The notes: generated by a model not told the origin, from the letters alone. A stretch of 64,000 nucleotides of DNA from Heligmosomoides polygyrus polygyrus (GCA_947396885.1 OX377202.1:106762198-106826197); one strand, 5' to 3'; shown: positions 33,990-45,221, numbered from the stretch's first letter. Translations and numbers: made by a program.

Positions 33990-35255
33990 CTTCGCGCGAG
34001 TTTTTAGTTTTTGTAAAACTTACAATTCGCTAACATCTAAGGCCTGCTGCGTGCTTTATCGGCATCAAGCCGTTCACCACTTCTGTACCTTCATCATAGA
34101 CATTCTCTCCGTACCGGCCATTGACGTCATTGGCTTGTGCTGGGCAGTACTTCTGTCCCTCAGGTTGCTCCTCCGCAACCGTTCTCACACTCAACAGCCA
34201 GATATCGTTGATATGTCTTCCGAAGCCAGGTTCCCTTCACTCGTTTCTTCTTACTAGATCTATGTAATTGCTGGTCCGCCTTTACTGGTCTTCTCTCCCC
34301 TCTTTAGTCCCCCATCTTCCTGTTCCCAACTCCTGCCCACTTCTTTGTATCCACTATTAAGCCCCTACTTGACTCTTCATCGTGGTTTCCCCAACCTGGC
34401 CCCATCTCCAGGTTGTTCCTTTCCTTCCTGGTCGCTCTTCTGGTTCACCCTTCTCCACCACCCCTAGTGGTCTTCCCATGCTCACGGCAGACGTCGATGA
34501 CACGTATTCAGAATTAGGAGGCTTGTTGAGCGACGTAGGAGACCCGTCTTCTGGATCGAGAAGCTCAAAAGACCCGTACATCGAATCCAGAAGCTCGGAA
34601 GCGTTCGCACTCGCCGCTGTGTCGAGCATGAAGGGGCTATGCATATGGCAGATTCCTTGTTCCCCGTGTGAATTCCCTTACGGCTCCCTTCTTCTTTGTT
34701 CCCCGTCCTGAGCCCACCTCCAGGTCCTTCCTACGGGTAGATTCCTTCCTCCCGTCGGGATCCTCCCTACTACACTGCCCCAAATGAGTAGCCCTCCCAC
34801 GCTCACGACACGATGGCGCCGAGTGTACACCTATTGCGTGACATTGGTGTACATCTTCTAAATCCGATCTCCCTTACTGGTAATGGATCCCCTTGCTGAA
34901 CCTCGTTACTGCCCCCCCTTATTGGTAACTCCCTATTGGTCCCTCCTTATTGCCTAAACCCTTCTTGGTGCCACCTCCTCGCCTGCTTCTCTGTCCCCTA
35001 TCGACCCTTCCCCCATCCCGATGCCTCCTCCAGGTCGCTCCCTCCTGATCGCTGTTGTATTAAGCAGTAAAGACTACGCTTTCCCTGCTGCAGCAACATC
35101 CCACCTTCAATAGCAAATTTTACCCGCGGTGTAGATGACGAGGCGTACCTCAATCAGGTTAGATCACTCGACCGCCCCCGTTGTGGATGATGCGGCGTAT
35201 CTCACATAGGTTATATCACTCAATCGTCATCGACCGCTAACTCAATTGGTAGATT
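33990..35255. repeat. Spacer repeat B, second copy, inside block II
   Basis: Same sequence order as 20485-21875, with two instead of three of the 52-bp units (about 35125-35235). A short third piece is at 41706-41822. Confidence 0.75.
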
Positions 35256-36075
35256 TTCCGTCTCTTGCTTCCCCATTTCCGATCCACCTATGTTGTGCCA
35301 AAGCACATCTTAGATCGAGAATGGGGAACCAAGGTTGGTGAAGATTGCTGCACCCCTCACTCCCGTATTGCGTGGCACGAAATTAAGAGTATTACACAGC
35401 TACACTGCATTAGTGTGACCTACCCTGGATGGTGGACTGAGGTAGGTCATTTCTGATGCAACGTGGTGGACTGAGCTAGGTCATTTCTGATGCAATTGGA
35501 CATAAATGCGCGTTTTCATCAAGGCAGATAACCACTGAGTACAGGGTGACCCCTATACCGCAGCCGCTTTGGAGCCATGCAGTCATCTTGCGGTTTCTTG
35601 GTAGGACGATATTTATAATAAGAGGGAGAGTCTCATCAAGGGACTATCAGGAACACCTTACGTACTCACCATCTTGAATAGATTTTCAACAGCTGAAAAC
35701 CGAATGCGAATTCTACAGTTCGTCCACTCTGAAATAACCAAGATCCTGGTCCACTTAAACGTTGCGCAAGGTTGCGCACAGTTTGCTAATTCTGAGGAGG
35801 ACGTTAAGAGAAATAGCCTGAACACAGTTAAACACCACCAGCGGAGTGAGATGAATCGAAAACGCCCACTTGACTTGACCACTCGCAAGCAAACAGTGAA
35901 CCACCCATGCTGTAAGTTTCTGAATGCGATACAGTTGCCAACTAGGTGTTATCAGTGTGTACTACAGGCGTCAATGATATCGTAACGATCTTTGCTCAAC
36001 GTTCATTCCCTTTGCATATATTACTCGACCGGTCGTAGGCTCCTAGGAATGCCCGCACTGAATTCAATGGGTTAA

Positions 36076-37025
36076 GGACTCCGTACACTTCTGCGGCGTT
36101 GCCGCAGCCGACAGTCGGCAAAAGTGGGGCGGGGCCTTCAAGTTGCGGTGTTGCCTCAGCACGGCGCCGTCGCAGTGCACTCCAGTCGGAACCTACTCGC
36201 TCCGAAGGAAACCGCGCTCCGGTGAGCAACGCGCGCCCGAATCAAAACAGCTGACAATATCTCGGTTGACCATTGAAGGAGGTATCTCCGACTCCGAAAC
36301 GCTAGAACAGACGACGAATCATGAATTAGAAGACGATGCGCTCCTTGAACCCAGCACTGACGTTGCTGACAGCGTTTGGTACTGCATTTCCTTATAGCAG
36401 GCGACGGTTTGTCATGGTCTCTCCATAAAGGTAAACATGTGCCTATGTACTCCAAGTAACGGACCTCCCAGTAGATTTTACCATGAACTTATACTAACCT
36501 AGCACCCAAGAATTTATAGTGAAGACAGAAACCAGAGGGACAAACGCTTACGTCGCCAAATCGCCTATCGACAACCGTTTTCGCATTTTTCAATTGAATT
36601 TTCTCTTCATTGTAGCTGAGGTTCTTGAAAAGATTTGCCTCTTTATGCTAGAAATGAAGAATAAAACTAATATACGGCTGCATTAACGCTTCCAATTAAT
36701 GTAATACGAGAGAAGAGCAATCTTCTCGAACGAAGCGTTGACAAATAATCAGCTGATTGGCTCTATCGATCAGCTAACTTAAAGGGCTCGTGTGTTTTCA
36801 TTTGAGTTTCCCACCGCGAACGGCTAGAGCGCAGATAGTCTCTGCCTGCGGCATTGCCGCACCGACGGCAACAATGATTTCAGCCATTATTGCCGTCGGT
36901 GCAGCAATGCCGCAGAACTGTGCGGGTGCGGGACGGCGCCGGCTGTCGTTGCCGGCGGCCTCTGCGTGCTTGCCCCATGTTGAAGGATAGGGCTACGGCA
37001 ACGCCGCAGAAGTGTGCGGATCCCT
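36076..37025. mobile_element. TTAA-flanked non-autonomous TIR element
   Basis: TTAA occurs at 36072-36075 and 37026-37029; the empty site is visible at about 10230 (GGGTTAAGATAAG). TIRs share CACTTCTGCGGCGTTGCCG about 10 bases from each end (left GGACTCCGTACAC, right inverted AGGGATCCGCACAC). The 950-bp interior has no transposase; it carries a large hairpin at 36846-36915. TTAA target use is typical of piggyBac-type elements. Confidence 0.75.
36846..36915. repeat. Perfect-type 26-bp-arm hairpin inside the TTAA element
   Basis: CTGCGGCATTGCCGCACCGA with following CGGCAA pairs with TTGCCGTCGGTGCAGCAATG followed by CCGCAG across an 18-base loop. One mismatch at most. Confidence 0.85.
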
Positions 37026-37377
37026 TTAAGATAAAGTGAGCTAACCTGGCTACAAGTGTGGGAAAGTGGGACGAACCTGGTCTCAAGTTCAGGTTAGATG
37101 GAAGATACCTTGGACCACTCATATTGCCCTTTCAAGAGAGGCGCTAGTTTGTTCTGTTGGTAATTGCTATTGTACTGTCATTCTTCGCCTCTCTTTTATA
37201 GTGCCAGCTGCCTTATTGTGTTTGTGGATAAATAAAATCACGTTATGGCGCAATACACACTTGCTAAGGCCCAATGCAGGTGTCAAGACGTTGCCTCGGT
37301 GTCTATGACATGTGTTCTGCATCATAACACATTTCGTTAGTGCATTTGTTTTTAAAGAAATGAGTAAGTTCAATATA

Positions 37378-39712
37378 TTAGGTTGCCCCATAAGTCTTCG
37401 CCGTTTTTTTCAACGATTCACTGCAGATTTCGCCGGCAGTCTCTTGCATAGCGCTGCACAGCTTTCGGAAGAGAATGATTTGCTCTATCAGAGCTTGTAT
37501 TGCATTTCTTTTTTCATCATGAATTTTGTCAATTTTTAGGTCGTTGAAGAGAAAAGTGAAAAAGTGAAAAAGTAGCCATTTGCGCACTTGTTCTCTCCGC
37601 TTAGGTTTGTATTTTTTGCGCAGTTTTTTATAGCGTTTGGAAGACAATGTTCTGTACTACAACAGTTTGTGTTAGTGCTATTTTCTCATTTGTGCTTTAT
37701 TGATTTTTAGGTCATCAAATTGGGGCGTCCGAAGGAGGATGGTTATTTTTGCCGACAGCTCCTGCTCTGTGTTTGGACTTTTTGGGTTAGTGTTATATGT
37801 CATTCGAAAGAGAATGCCTTGCTCTATAAGAATTTGTGTCGCGTTTATTGATTTCTATTGAATATCAACAAAATGCCAAAAAAAAAGAAAAGTCGTCTTT
37901 ACCGACAACTCCTTCTCCTTGTTCAGTTGTTGATATTCGACAGAAATCAGAGCGAGCCAATAAACGCGACACAAATTCTTACTGAGCAAGACATCCTCTT
38001 CCAAACAGCATATAACAACAAGCAAAAAAGTCCAACCACAGAACCGGAGCTTTGGTAAAATATCGGACGGCAAAATCGGAATTCCCAATTTGACGGACTA
38101 AAAATCAATAAAGGGCAAGTGAGAAAATAGGACCAACACACATTCTTGTAGTACAGAACATTGTCTTCCAAATGCTATAAAATACTGCGCAAAAAAAATA
38201 CAAACCTAAGCGGAGAGAACAAGTGCGCAAATGGCTACTTTTTCACTTTTTCACTTTTCACATCAACGATCTAAAAATTGATAAAATTCATGACGAAAAA
38301 AGAAATGCAATACAAGTTCTGATAGAGCAAATCATTCACTTCCGAAAGCTGTGCAGCGCTATGCAAGAGACCGCCGGCGAAATCTGCAGTGAATCGTTGA
38401 AAAAAAACGGCGGGGACTTATGGGACAACCTAATATTTCAGTACTGAACACATTCAGCTCCCATTAAACCGTTTAAGATTGGCCACCACCAACTAGGACT
38501 GCACCAGTACGCCGTCTTCCTGCAACACTTCCGCGACAGTGCTAAGGCAGCCGAGTGCTTGAAGGACAGAAGGGAATGAGCGTCGAATAAACCGCGAAGA
38601 AGGCGAAAAACGTCCTGCTCCGTGGCTACCTGTCCGACTCCACTGTCCTCGCCTGTGCTAGCATACACCTCAGGGACCTGGGCCATAAGAAAGCAGGATG
38701 AACATGCAATCAGGGCCGAGCAGGCTTCTAGTACGGCTAAGGCACTAGAAGACTGGTTGACCGTACAAACACTATTTTTCATCGCCAGTTACAATTCTGT
38801 GCAAAAGTTGTTGAATATGTCCGTGTGATGAATGAACATAAGGAACCAGAGAGTGACGATTGCTGCCGGCCTGTTTGTCCGTCATCATTCATCAAACAGA
38901 TATATTCAATGATTTTTGCATAGAATTGTAACTGGCGATGAAAAATAGTGTTTGTACGGTCAACGAGGATTCTAGTGCCTTAGCCTAGTTGAAAGCGAAG
39001 AGAAGAAGGTGCCGAAAGCGCTCATCCTTGTCGACCTGTCACTGCTTCATATTGATGACTTGAAAATTAGCAAAAATTTAAACGAATGAAGAAAAAATCA
39101 TATAATCTGGTAGAACAAGACATCTACTTTCGAGTGACATATAAAACTGAGCAAGGCAGACTGAACAAGGAAAAGGAGTTGTTGGTGAAGATGACTTTTC
39201 TCTTTTTGGATTTTTGTTGATATTCGACAGAAATCAGCACGAGCTAATAAACGCAACACAAATTCTTATAGAGCAAGACATTTTCTTTTGAACGACATAT
39301 AACATCGAGCAAAGAAGTCCTACCACAGGGAAGGAGCTGTCGGTACAAATAAATCTTGTTCTTCGGACATCCCACCTTGATGGCCTAAAAACCAATAAAG
39401 GACAAATGGGCAAATACGCCAACACGAACACAGAACAACAACAACAGAACATTGTCTTCCAAACGGTATGAAAAGCTGCGCAAAAATTCCAAACCTAAGT
39501 TGAGAGAAGCCACTGCGCAGATAGCCACTTTTCACTTTTCATTTTACCGACCTAAAATCTGACAAATCCCGAGATGAAAAAAGAAATGCAATACATGGTC
39601 TGATAGAGCAAATCATTCTCTTTCGACAACTGTATAGCGCTATGCAAGAGACCACCGGCGAAAACCGCAATGAATCGTTGAAAGAAATGGCGGGACTTAT
39701 GGGACAACCTAA
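37378..39712. mobile_element. Mariner-type inverted-repeat element with one left and two right arms
   Basis: Left end TTAGGTTGCCCCATAAGTC at 37378, preceded by TA. A matching inverted right end closes at 38433 and another at 39712, each followed by TA. The 37378-37671 arm pairs with 38155-38433 and again with 39460-39712. A second arm segment (GACAGAAATCAG and CGCGACACAAATTCTTA type) also occurs three times. No transposase. It is a palindromic derivative that has acquired an extra half. Confidence 0.75.
38735..38985. repeat. Inverted repeat inside the three-armed element
   Basis: The stretch GACCGTACAAACACTATTTT ... at 38735-38830 is the reverse complement of 38885-38985, with a loop of about 55 bases. 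Confidence 0.8.
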
Positions 39713-39756
39713 TACTTGCATTCCTTCGCCCTCAAACTTGGGTAGTTAAACGTAAT

Positions 39757-39970
39757 GGGCGCATGTGGCGTAGTCGCGGAAGGTGCCGGCTGTCGTGTGC
39801 ACTCGGCACCAGGTTCTTGGTTCGAATTAACCGTCTAGGTTAACCAAAGCTTATCATTTCTCCGTAGTCGGTGAATTGGTACCGGACTTGCCCATGACAT
39901 CCCGTAAACGTAGAACACGTGGTGCATTCTACTTGGGAATATTGAGTAACACCGTCCCTTATTCTGCTAA
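39757..39970 (+). mobile_element. tRNA-derived SINE, diverged copy
   Basis: Head GGCGTAGTCGCGG and B box TTCTTGGTTCGAAT are recognisable; the body is shortened in the middle and ends AACACCGTCCCTTATTC. Older than 22605-22900. Confidence 0.75.
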
Positions 39971-40146
39971 TGATTTTCGGGATTTTAGGTAGTGCGGTCA
40001 TTTCCCCCTAAGATGCCCTCTGTCACATCCTGGGGGGATAGGTTCAAATTACTGCACTCACTATTCCCGTATTACGTCGGTGGCAGAGAGCACGTCGAAG
40101 ATGGTTGGGGATAGAAGAGCTCTGTCCAGGTTCAACAGCGCCGTCC

Positions 40147-40323
40147 TGGGGCCAGATTCATCAACGACTTACAGAGATTTAACTGAGAAATTACGAAATT
40201 CCTGATAACGCCAGCACTTCACCATATCGCCTGTTGATAAGCCGCGTTAATTCGCGTTTGCTCAGGAATTTCAGCTATAGTTTCTCCGTTAAAACTCTGT
40301 AAGTCGTTGATGAATCCCGCCCC
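40147..40323. mobile_element. MITE upstream of the secreted-protein gene
   Basis: Complete element with both terminal repeats (GGGGCCAGATTCATCAACGA and its inverse). Its right end abuts a second, partial copy. Confidence 0.75.
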
Positions 40324-40444
40324 TACGATACGGTGAAACATTTCACCATACCATCATATCGCTTGTTGACAAGCCACGCTACCAGGAATTTCGGCTGTAC
40401 TTTCTCCGTTTAATTGCTGTAAGTCATTGATGAATCCGGCCCCT
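40324..40444. mobile_element. MITE, partial (right half), next to 40147-40323
   Basis: Only the interior and right terminal repeat are present, in tandem with the preceding complete member. It ends about 145 bp upstream of the TATA box of the secreted-protein gene. Confidence 0.7.
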
Positions 40445-40588
40445 GGATTCGAGCTTGTCGACCGCTCTGCGAAGAGGGGTCATCAGACCAAGGTGAAGTT
40501 CAATAAAAACGAGTGAATGGCTAAAGAGCAGATGGATAGCAAGAGCACTGATACGGTGATATGAGATTCAAAGGTAGACGAGCGCTCG

Positions 40589-40595
40589 TATAAAA
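40589..40595 (+). promoter_or_regulatory. TATA box of the secreted-protein gene
   Basis: TATAAAA lies 111 bases upstream of the chosen ATG. Transcription would start near 40617-40622 (ACTCATTTG), giving a leader of about 80 bases that contains a CAGCAGCAGC run. Confidence 0.6.
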
Positions 40596-40699
40596 GGAGA
40601 ATCCCGGTGTGGTGAGACTCATTTGATTGCGGGAGCAGCAGCCACAACAGCAGCAGCAGCAGAGAGAAAACATCGGTGCAAGATCAGACAGTTCGAGGA

Positions 40700-41368
40700 A
40701 TGTCGAGGCTTCAGGCGATAGTCACGCTGACCGTGCTTCTAATTGGAGCATTCACAGGTGGGTGCTGGCTCAACGGGGGCCAAGGCGACCATCACCGATG
40801 TCAGGTTGCTGTTTCAGAGGCATATGAGTCATTCGGGCTCCCTACAGACCGTGAATGGCTGCCGAGGCGACCTAGCAAGGAGCCGATAGACGGAATTAAC
40901 GCCGCACTTCAAACTATGCTTCCGTTAATGGAACCTCTAAGACCGAGTGAAAGAGAGGCGCTGCAGAAGCTGGCCAATACCGTCTCGAGAACGCTTGGCA
41001 AGAATCCAGCAACGCGCACAGAGAAGGACTACGCAGACATCATGAGCGCAGCACGGAAGTTTGTGCAGGTGTTCCAGAAGCCTCGATCGGAGCGGCATAC
41101 CACGCACGACGTCAGGGTTCTGCAGGTGTTCACCAGCTGGGTGTACTACACTGTTGAAGCGTTCAGGGATTCCGCGTTGGGTGGGTTGAGACTGGTGTGG
41201 CAGCCTATTCGAGAAGGGATGAACGAGGCATGGGATAGGATGGACAAATATGTGAGAGAAACAAGGAAGGGCACTGCTCCCCAAAGGAACTATGCGAGCT
41301 ATTGGAATAATGTGGATGACATCTTGGATGATCTGCTTCTTCTCCTCAAACCTGTTCCTCAGACCTGA
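40700..41368 (+). CDS. Secreted helical protein, intronless, 222 residues; family not recognised
   Basis: The only intact, gene-like reading frame in the window. The first ATG of the frame (40700) gives MSRLQA followed by a hydrophobic IVTLTVLLIGAFTGG, a classic signal peptide, so the mature protein of about 200 residues is likely secreted. A frame extension to 40676 starts at GTG and is not expected to be used. The mature part has two cysteines (22 and 34) close to the N-terminus, a basic, Pro-containing stretch around 51-62 (DREWLPRRPSKEP), and is otherwise predicted by eye to be mostly amphipathic helix, ending in an acidic/leucine-rich DDILDDLLLLL. No N-glycosylation sequon, no transmembrane segment after the signal, no known motif. 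TATA box, short leader, and AATAAA 5 bases after the stop support a compact transcription unit. It is flanked on both sides by MITEs of one family. A role at the parasite surface or in excretory-secretory material is a guess. Confidence 0.75.
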   Translation: MSRLQAIVTLTVLLIGAFTGGCWLNGGQGDHHRCQVAVSEAYESFGLPTDREWLPRRPSKEPIDGINAALQTMLPLMEPLRPSEREALQKLANTVSRTLGKNPATRTEKDYADIMSAARKFVQVFQKPRSERHTTHDVRVLQVFTSWVYYTVEAFRDSALGGLRLVWQPIREGMNEAWDRMDKYVRETRKGTAPQRNYASYWNNVDDILDDLLLLLKPVPQT

Positions 41369-41373
41369 TCCCA

Positions 41374-41379
41374 AATAAA
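41374..41379 (+). terminator. Poly(A) signal of the secreted-protein gene
   Basis: AATAAA begins 6 bases after the TGA stop; cleavage would be expected near 41390-41400, giving a very short 3' UTR, as is common in nematodes. Confidence 0.65.
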
Positions 41380-41524
41380 GTTTTTATTTCATCTTTTGAG
41401 AACATACAATGTATTCTTCTACATCAACAAGTACATACGGTACAAGTACAGTAGAAGTAAGTGTCCTGTAGCATCACTTCCTACTGAATGCAGTTTTTCT
41501 AACCCTTAAGATCGGCTAACATCT

Positions 41525-41704
41525 GGGGCTGGATTCATCAACGACTTACAGCAATTTAACGGAGAAAATACAGCCGACATTCATGGTAACGCGGCTTATC
41601 AAGCGACATGGTGAAATGTTTCGTGATGATAATCCGTGCTATGAGGAATTTCGGCGTATTTTCTCCGTTGAATTGATGTAAGTTGTTGATGAATTTCGTC
41701 CTGG
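41525..41704. mobile_element. MITE downstream of the secreted-protein gene
   Basis: Complete member of the same family, beginning about 145 bp after the poly(A) signal of the gene at 40700-41368. Confidence 0.75.
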
Positions 41705-41705
41705 G

Positions 41706-41822
41706 TTCTGCTGCGTGTTTTTACGGCACGAAGTCGTTGACCACTTCCGCACGTTCACCATTCACATGTTCTCCAGATCGTCAAGTAGAGTCATTCGTTT
41801 GAGATGCTCGGCACTTCTGTTC
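41706..41822. repeat. Spacer repeat B, left-end fragment
   Basis: Only the first 115 bases of the repeat (TGCTGCGTGTTTTTACGGCA ... CACTTCTGTTCCTTA) are present, directly after a MITE. Confidence 0.55.
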
Positions 41823-41968
41823 CTTAGAGGCCAGATGCATCAACCGTTTACCGGGCAGTAACGGTACATCGGTGGTTCAATCCCAATGAGGGGGGCCATA
41901 GCGGCCTCGGGCCGGAACGCATGTGTGCGCGTCGACAGGTTCACCGTGGCGATATGTACAGAGACGTC

Positions 41969-42022
41969 TGCGGGCTCCACGTATCGACCCACGCCTGCGG
42001 GCTCTACGTATCGACCCACGGC
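41969..42022. repeat. Two tandem units of about 28 bp
   Basis: CTGCGGGCTCCACGTATCGA and CTGCGGGCTCTACGTATCGA, each followed by CCCACG. A related single unit is in block I near 2483. Confidence 0.85.
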
Positions 42023-42189
42023 CACTGTACGGCTATCCCTGTACGAATCACCATGGTGCCTACAGTGTTGTTAATCCTTTTCCATTCGAATTTAATTACT
42101 TGTCTATTTTTCACGGATGTATGCGGTTCAAATAGTATGTATAGGAACCATTTTCTGATTGTCAGTCAGTACGAAGAGAGCATTGATTG

Positions 42190-43990
42190 AACATATGTAG
42201 GTAAAGTGTGACGGTACGCCACCAGTCCGTTACGATTACTTTCTTTTCGTTTCGAGCTTACAAATGGTGCTGTTTTGATAGGGATGCCGCTTTTGGTTGC
42301 GTAGCCAAATGTTTTAATTTATGAATTATGAGGAAATGCTATTATTAATAGATTATAGAAATGAGTGGCTATCATCTCTGTTGGAAGGCAGAGGTACAGT
42401 GTGCGCTAGCAAAGGTCACACTCGAAAAGTCAAGGAAGAAAGGAAAAGTAATTTTCATGAGGATGCTAGCTTCGGCCGAATTTTATTTGAGATTTTGAGA
42501 ATTTGGCTTTTGAGATTTTCGGCAGTCCTCAGAGTAAACGTACACTTTGGAAACGATCAAGAATTCGAAGTTATTCACTATGTGTGGATGTATACTAATT
42601 ATTTATTTGTTTTTACAGCATCTCTACTTTGTCGCTAATGAATTCAAAGTAAGGATTGTCGTTAATCTGACAGTTTAGTTTTAGTTAGGCAGTTTCATAG
42701 CTGCTTTGTATGTATTTATGGTTTTTCGGGTGGTTAGAAAATTATCGGTTGATACTATAAAAAGTCAAGGCAAAATGAAGTGATCTTGATTTGGCTCCTC
42801 TTAAAATGTAGAGAGGTTCTATTCAAACCAATAGCCTGATGTAATCCGACCTCAATCCTGAAGATGCGCACGTTGTCGAGGTCGTTGTCCTTCTGAATAG
42901 AGTTGGATGATCCGGCGAGTAGAGAGAGTGGAGTGGAGCGGTGGAGTGGCAGTACATGGAGTAGTAGGAGTACAATTGGCTATGTAGAAGTATGTGAGTG
43001 GGAGGGTGATGGTGTGGTGGGGGTAAGAGGGGAAGGGGTGTTTACATAGGTTCTCGGGGGAGGTGGGATATGGGTCTGGGTGTGACTAAACATGGCTATT
43101 TTCGTGAGATAGAGGATGCCATGGTAGTTGTTTGCGTGGAGGAACGGCGCGATTGATAAATGGGGAAGGAACGGTCAGGAGGCATGGGTGGGATAAGAAA
43201 AGATCAGCAGCCGGTGTTCGGACTGTGTAATGGGTTCCACGGAAGTGAGTGGGTTGTGGTAAACAGTCAACAAGACCGTTGTAAACTGCGGCGGATTCTT
43301 GATGAGCTTTCTTTTTTTTAGGATGACAATTCTGTCAGCGGGATGAGCAGAAAGAGCCTTATTTTATGAGTTATAGTTGCTACATGATGTGGCATTAGTT
43401 TCTACGGAAATATCTGTGTATTTCTATGTTTCGAACTAAAAAAAGAGTGAAACATTACAGCGCTGTGCAACACCGTCAAAATTATTCAAGAGAATAAAAT
43501 TATTGCATGAGGTGTGGTGCGGCTCGGCCGAGACTTCATTTGTTGCTCAGATTCGTATGTTAGATGTCTAGAATTCTGGTCAACCCCATGCGAGGGAGCA
43601 ACTTTATGCGCTTCAACTTTGCGTAAAGCGAAGGACAGAGAAAAAAGAAGTTATTTTCAATAACAAGAGAGGAGAATGCCACATCACAGTGCGTTAGAGA
43701 ATAGAACATTAGTTTCGGCTCAATAGGAAACGGTAAAGAAATTCAAGTTCGCTCATCTTTCTTCTTTAGATTAAAACCCTTGCAGTGACCTCCATGTAAC
43801 GGTCACGCTACTTTTAAGACGGTCGTAATGACTTCCGTTTAAACACTCCATTGGACCCGTATCCGACCAGGAGAAATCGTTCTTATACAATAGATTTTTG
43901 TCTCTTTGAACGCTTCAAGAAATACTTTGAAGACAATATTTTATCAGCATTATTTATCAGACAATACAGGATAAGGCAGATGGATGGTGA
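42190..43990. other. No gene recognised; G-rich stretch
   Basis: The 105-codon frame at 42321-42638 has no recognisable domain and no supporting signals. 42898-43090 is strongly G-rich on the plus strand (GGAGTGGAGCGGTGGAGTGG type). A poly-G run lies at about 43995-44016. Confidence 0.55.
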
Positions 43991-44153
43991 TGAAGGGGGG
44001 GGGGGGGAGGGGGGAAGGGATCGCATAAGGCGGGTCCAAGGACGAACACCTAAAGCGCCGCCAGCTTCAGAGGGGAGCCGAACGCCAGAGGCGGATCAGC
44101 GGTAGGAAGTAAACAAGCCGCCTAGGTTCAACTTGATCTTTCTTTTATAACCA

Positions 44154-45128
44154 GTGCCGAGCACGGCTGTCGCTGTTATTAACCACGGAGCATCGCCGGA
44201 TCTGTTTGAGAACGTGGGTATTGAGCTTTCTAGAGAAATGATCTTCCGTCTGTTACTGACTTCTCTTCTACACACTGATCCCCTTCCTATTACTGGCCAC
44301 CTTCACTGGTCCCCCCTATTTTGGCAGCCCCTTCACTGGCGCTCATTACTGGTCAGCCCCATTCACAGGACTCTCCCATTTCACTGGTTCCCGTTCACTG
44401 TCCTCCCTTTTTGCCCCTCCCCTCACCTAAGTGGTACCCTTTATTGGCCCCTTCACTGGTCCCCATTAATGATACCCTTTACCGGTGCCTCCTTTACTGC
44501 CCCACCCCTTCACAGCTCCCCCATTACTGGTCTCACCTTCACTGATCCCCTTTACCGGTCCCCACATCACTGGTCCCCGTTCACTCCCCCCCCCCCCCAA
44601 CTCCTCCAAACCCTCATCTTAGTGGCATTCTTTATTGGTCCCCCTTCACTGCCTCCCATTAAAGGTTCTACCTTTACTGGTACCCGCTCCTCCCTTCGCT
44701 GGTCCTCCTACCTTTCACTGGACCCCCGCTTACTGGTCTCCTCTTTAGGGGTCTCCCATTACACGTGTTCGAAATCCGGACACCTCTTGCGGAACATCGG
44801 TAGCACCTCATCTGAGCCGAGACACTCCTTGCATGAAATCCAAAGTACCTCTTCTGAGCCCAGACACCCCTTGCATGACATCGGTGACATCTCTTCTGAC
44901 CCTAGGCCCCCATTACGCAACATCGTTGCCACCTCTTCTGAACCCAAACACCCATTGCGCGACTTCGATGACATGCCTTCTGAATCCGAGCGCCTGTTGC
45001 ATGACGTCGGTGACACATCTTCTAAACCCGGACGCCTGTTGAGCAACGTCGCTGGCATGTCGTTTGAACTCGAACGCCCTTTACGCGACATCGGTGACAC
45101 TTCTGCTGACGGTCTCGACACGGCGTGA
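44154..45128 (+). repeat. Pyrimidine-rich repeat and 45-bp minisatellite with long open frames
   Basis: The first two thirds are TCACTGGTCCCC-type simple sequence related to spacer repeat B. From about 44760 to 45115 there are about eight degenerate tandem units of 45 bp, each reading as 15 residues of the type SSEPRHPLHDIGDIS. Because 45 is a multiple of three, two plus frames and the minus strand remain open over the array (120 codons on the minus strand). No start context or splice signals. I regard the 324-codon frame as a by-product. Confidence 0.65.
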
Positions 45129-45221
45129 GTCTAAACACAGACGCCTGCTCCTCGACTTCTAGGAAAGGCGAGACGGATGAGGAGACGGACGGACGGACGG
45201 ACAACCGCTAACTCCTTTATA

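Larger units (their letters stand above)
23706..36071 (+). repeat. Composite block, copy II of three
   Basis: This is the same series of pieces as copy I, in the same orientation and about 23.7 kb downstream. Private differences are a roughly 940-bp GC-rich insertion (28157-29095), an extra inverted arm before the poly-C run (29360-29490), an inverted foldback fragment (25797-25916), and a 2.6-kb interruption (about 33000-35640) carrying an RTE 3' fragment and a pyrimidine-rich repeat. The block resumes at 35645 and ends where the TTAA-flanked element begins. Confidence 0.85.

Noticed and set aside
40676..40699. Upstream start of the secreted protein at 40676
   Set aside because: The codon is GTG; the ATG at 40700 is followed immediately by a good signal peptide, so it is preferred.
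42321..42638. 105-codon frame in the 42-44 kb gap
   Set aside because: No homologous copy in the window to test conservation, no recognisable motif, no promoter or poly(A) pattern. Left unannotated as a gene.
44154..45128. 324-codon open frame as a protein-coding gene
   Set aside because: It consists of simple pyrimidine-rich sequence followed by a 45-bp tandem repeat that is also open on the other strand. No start context, splice or poly(A) support.
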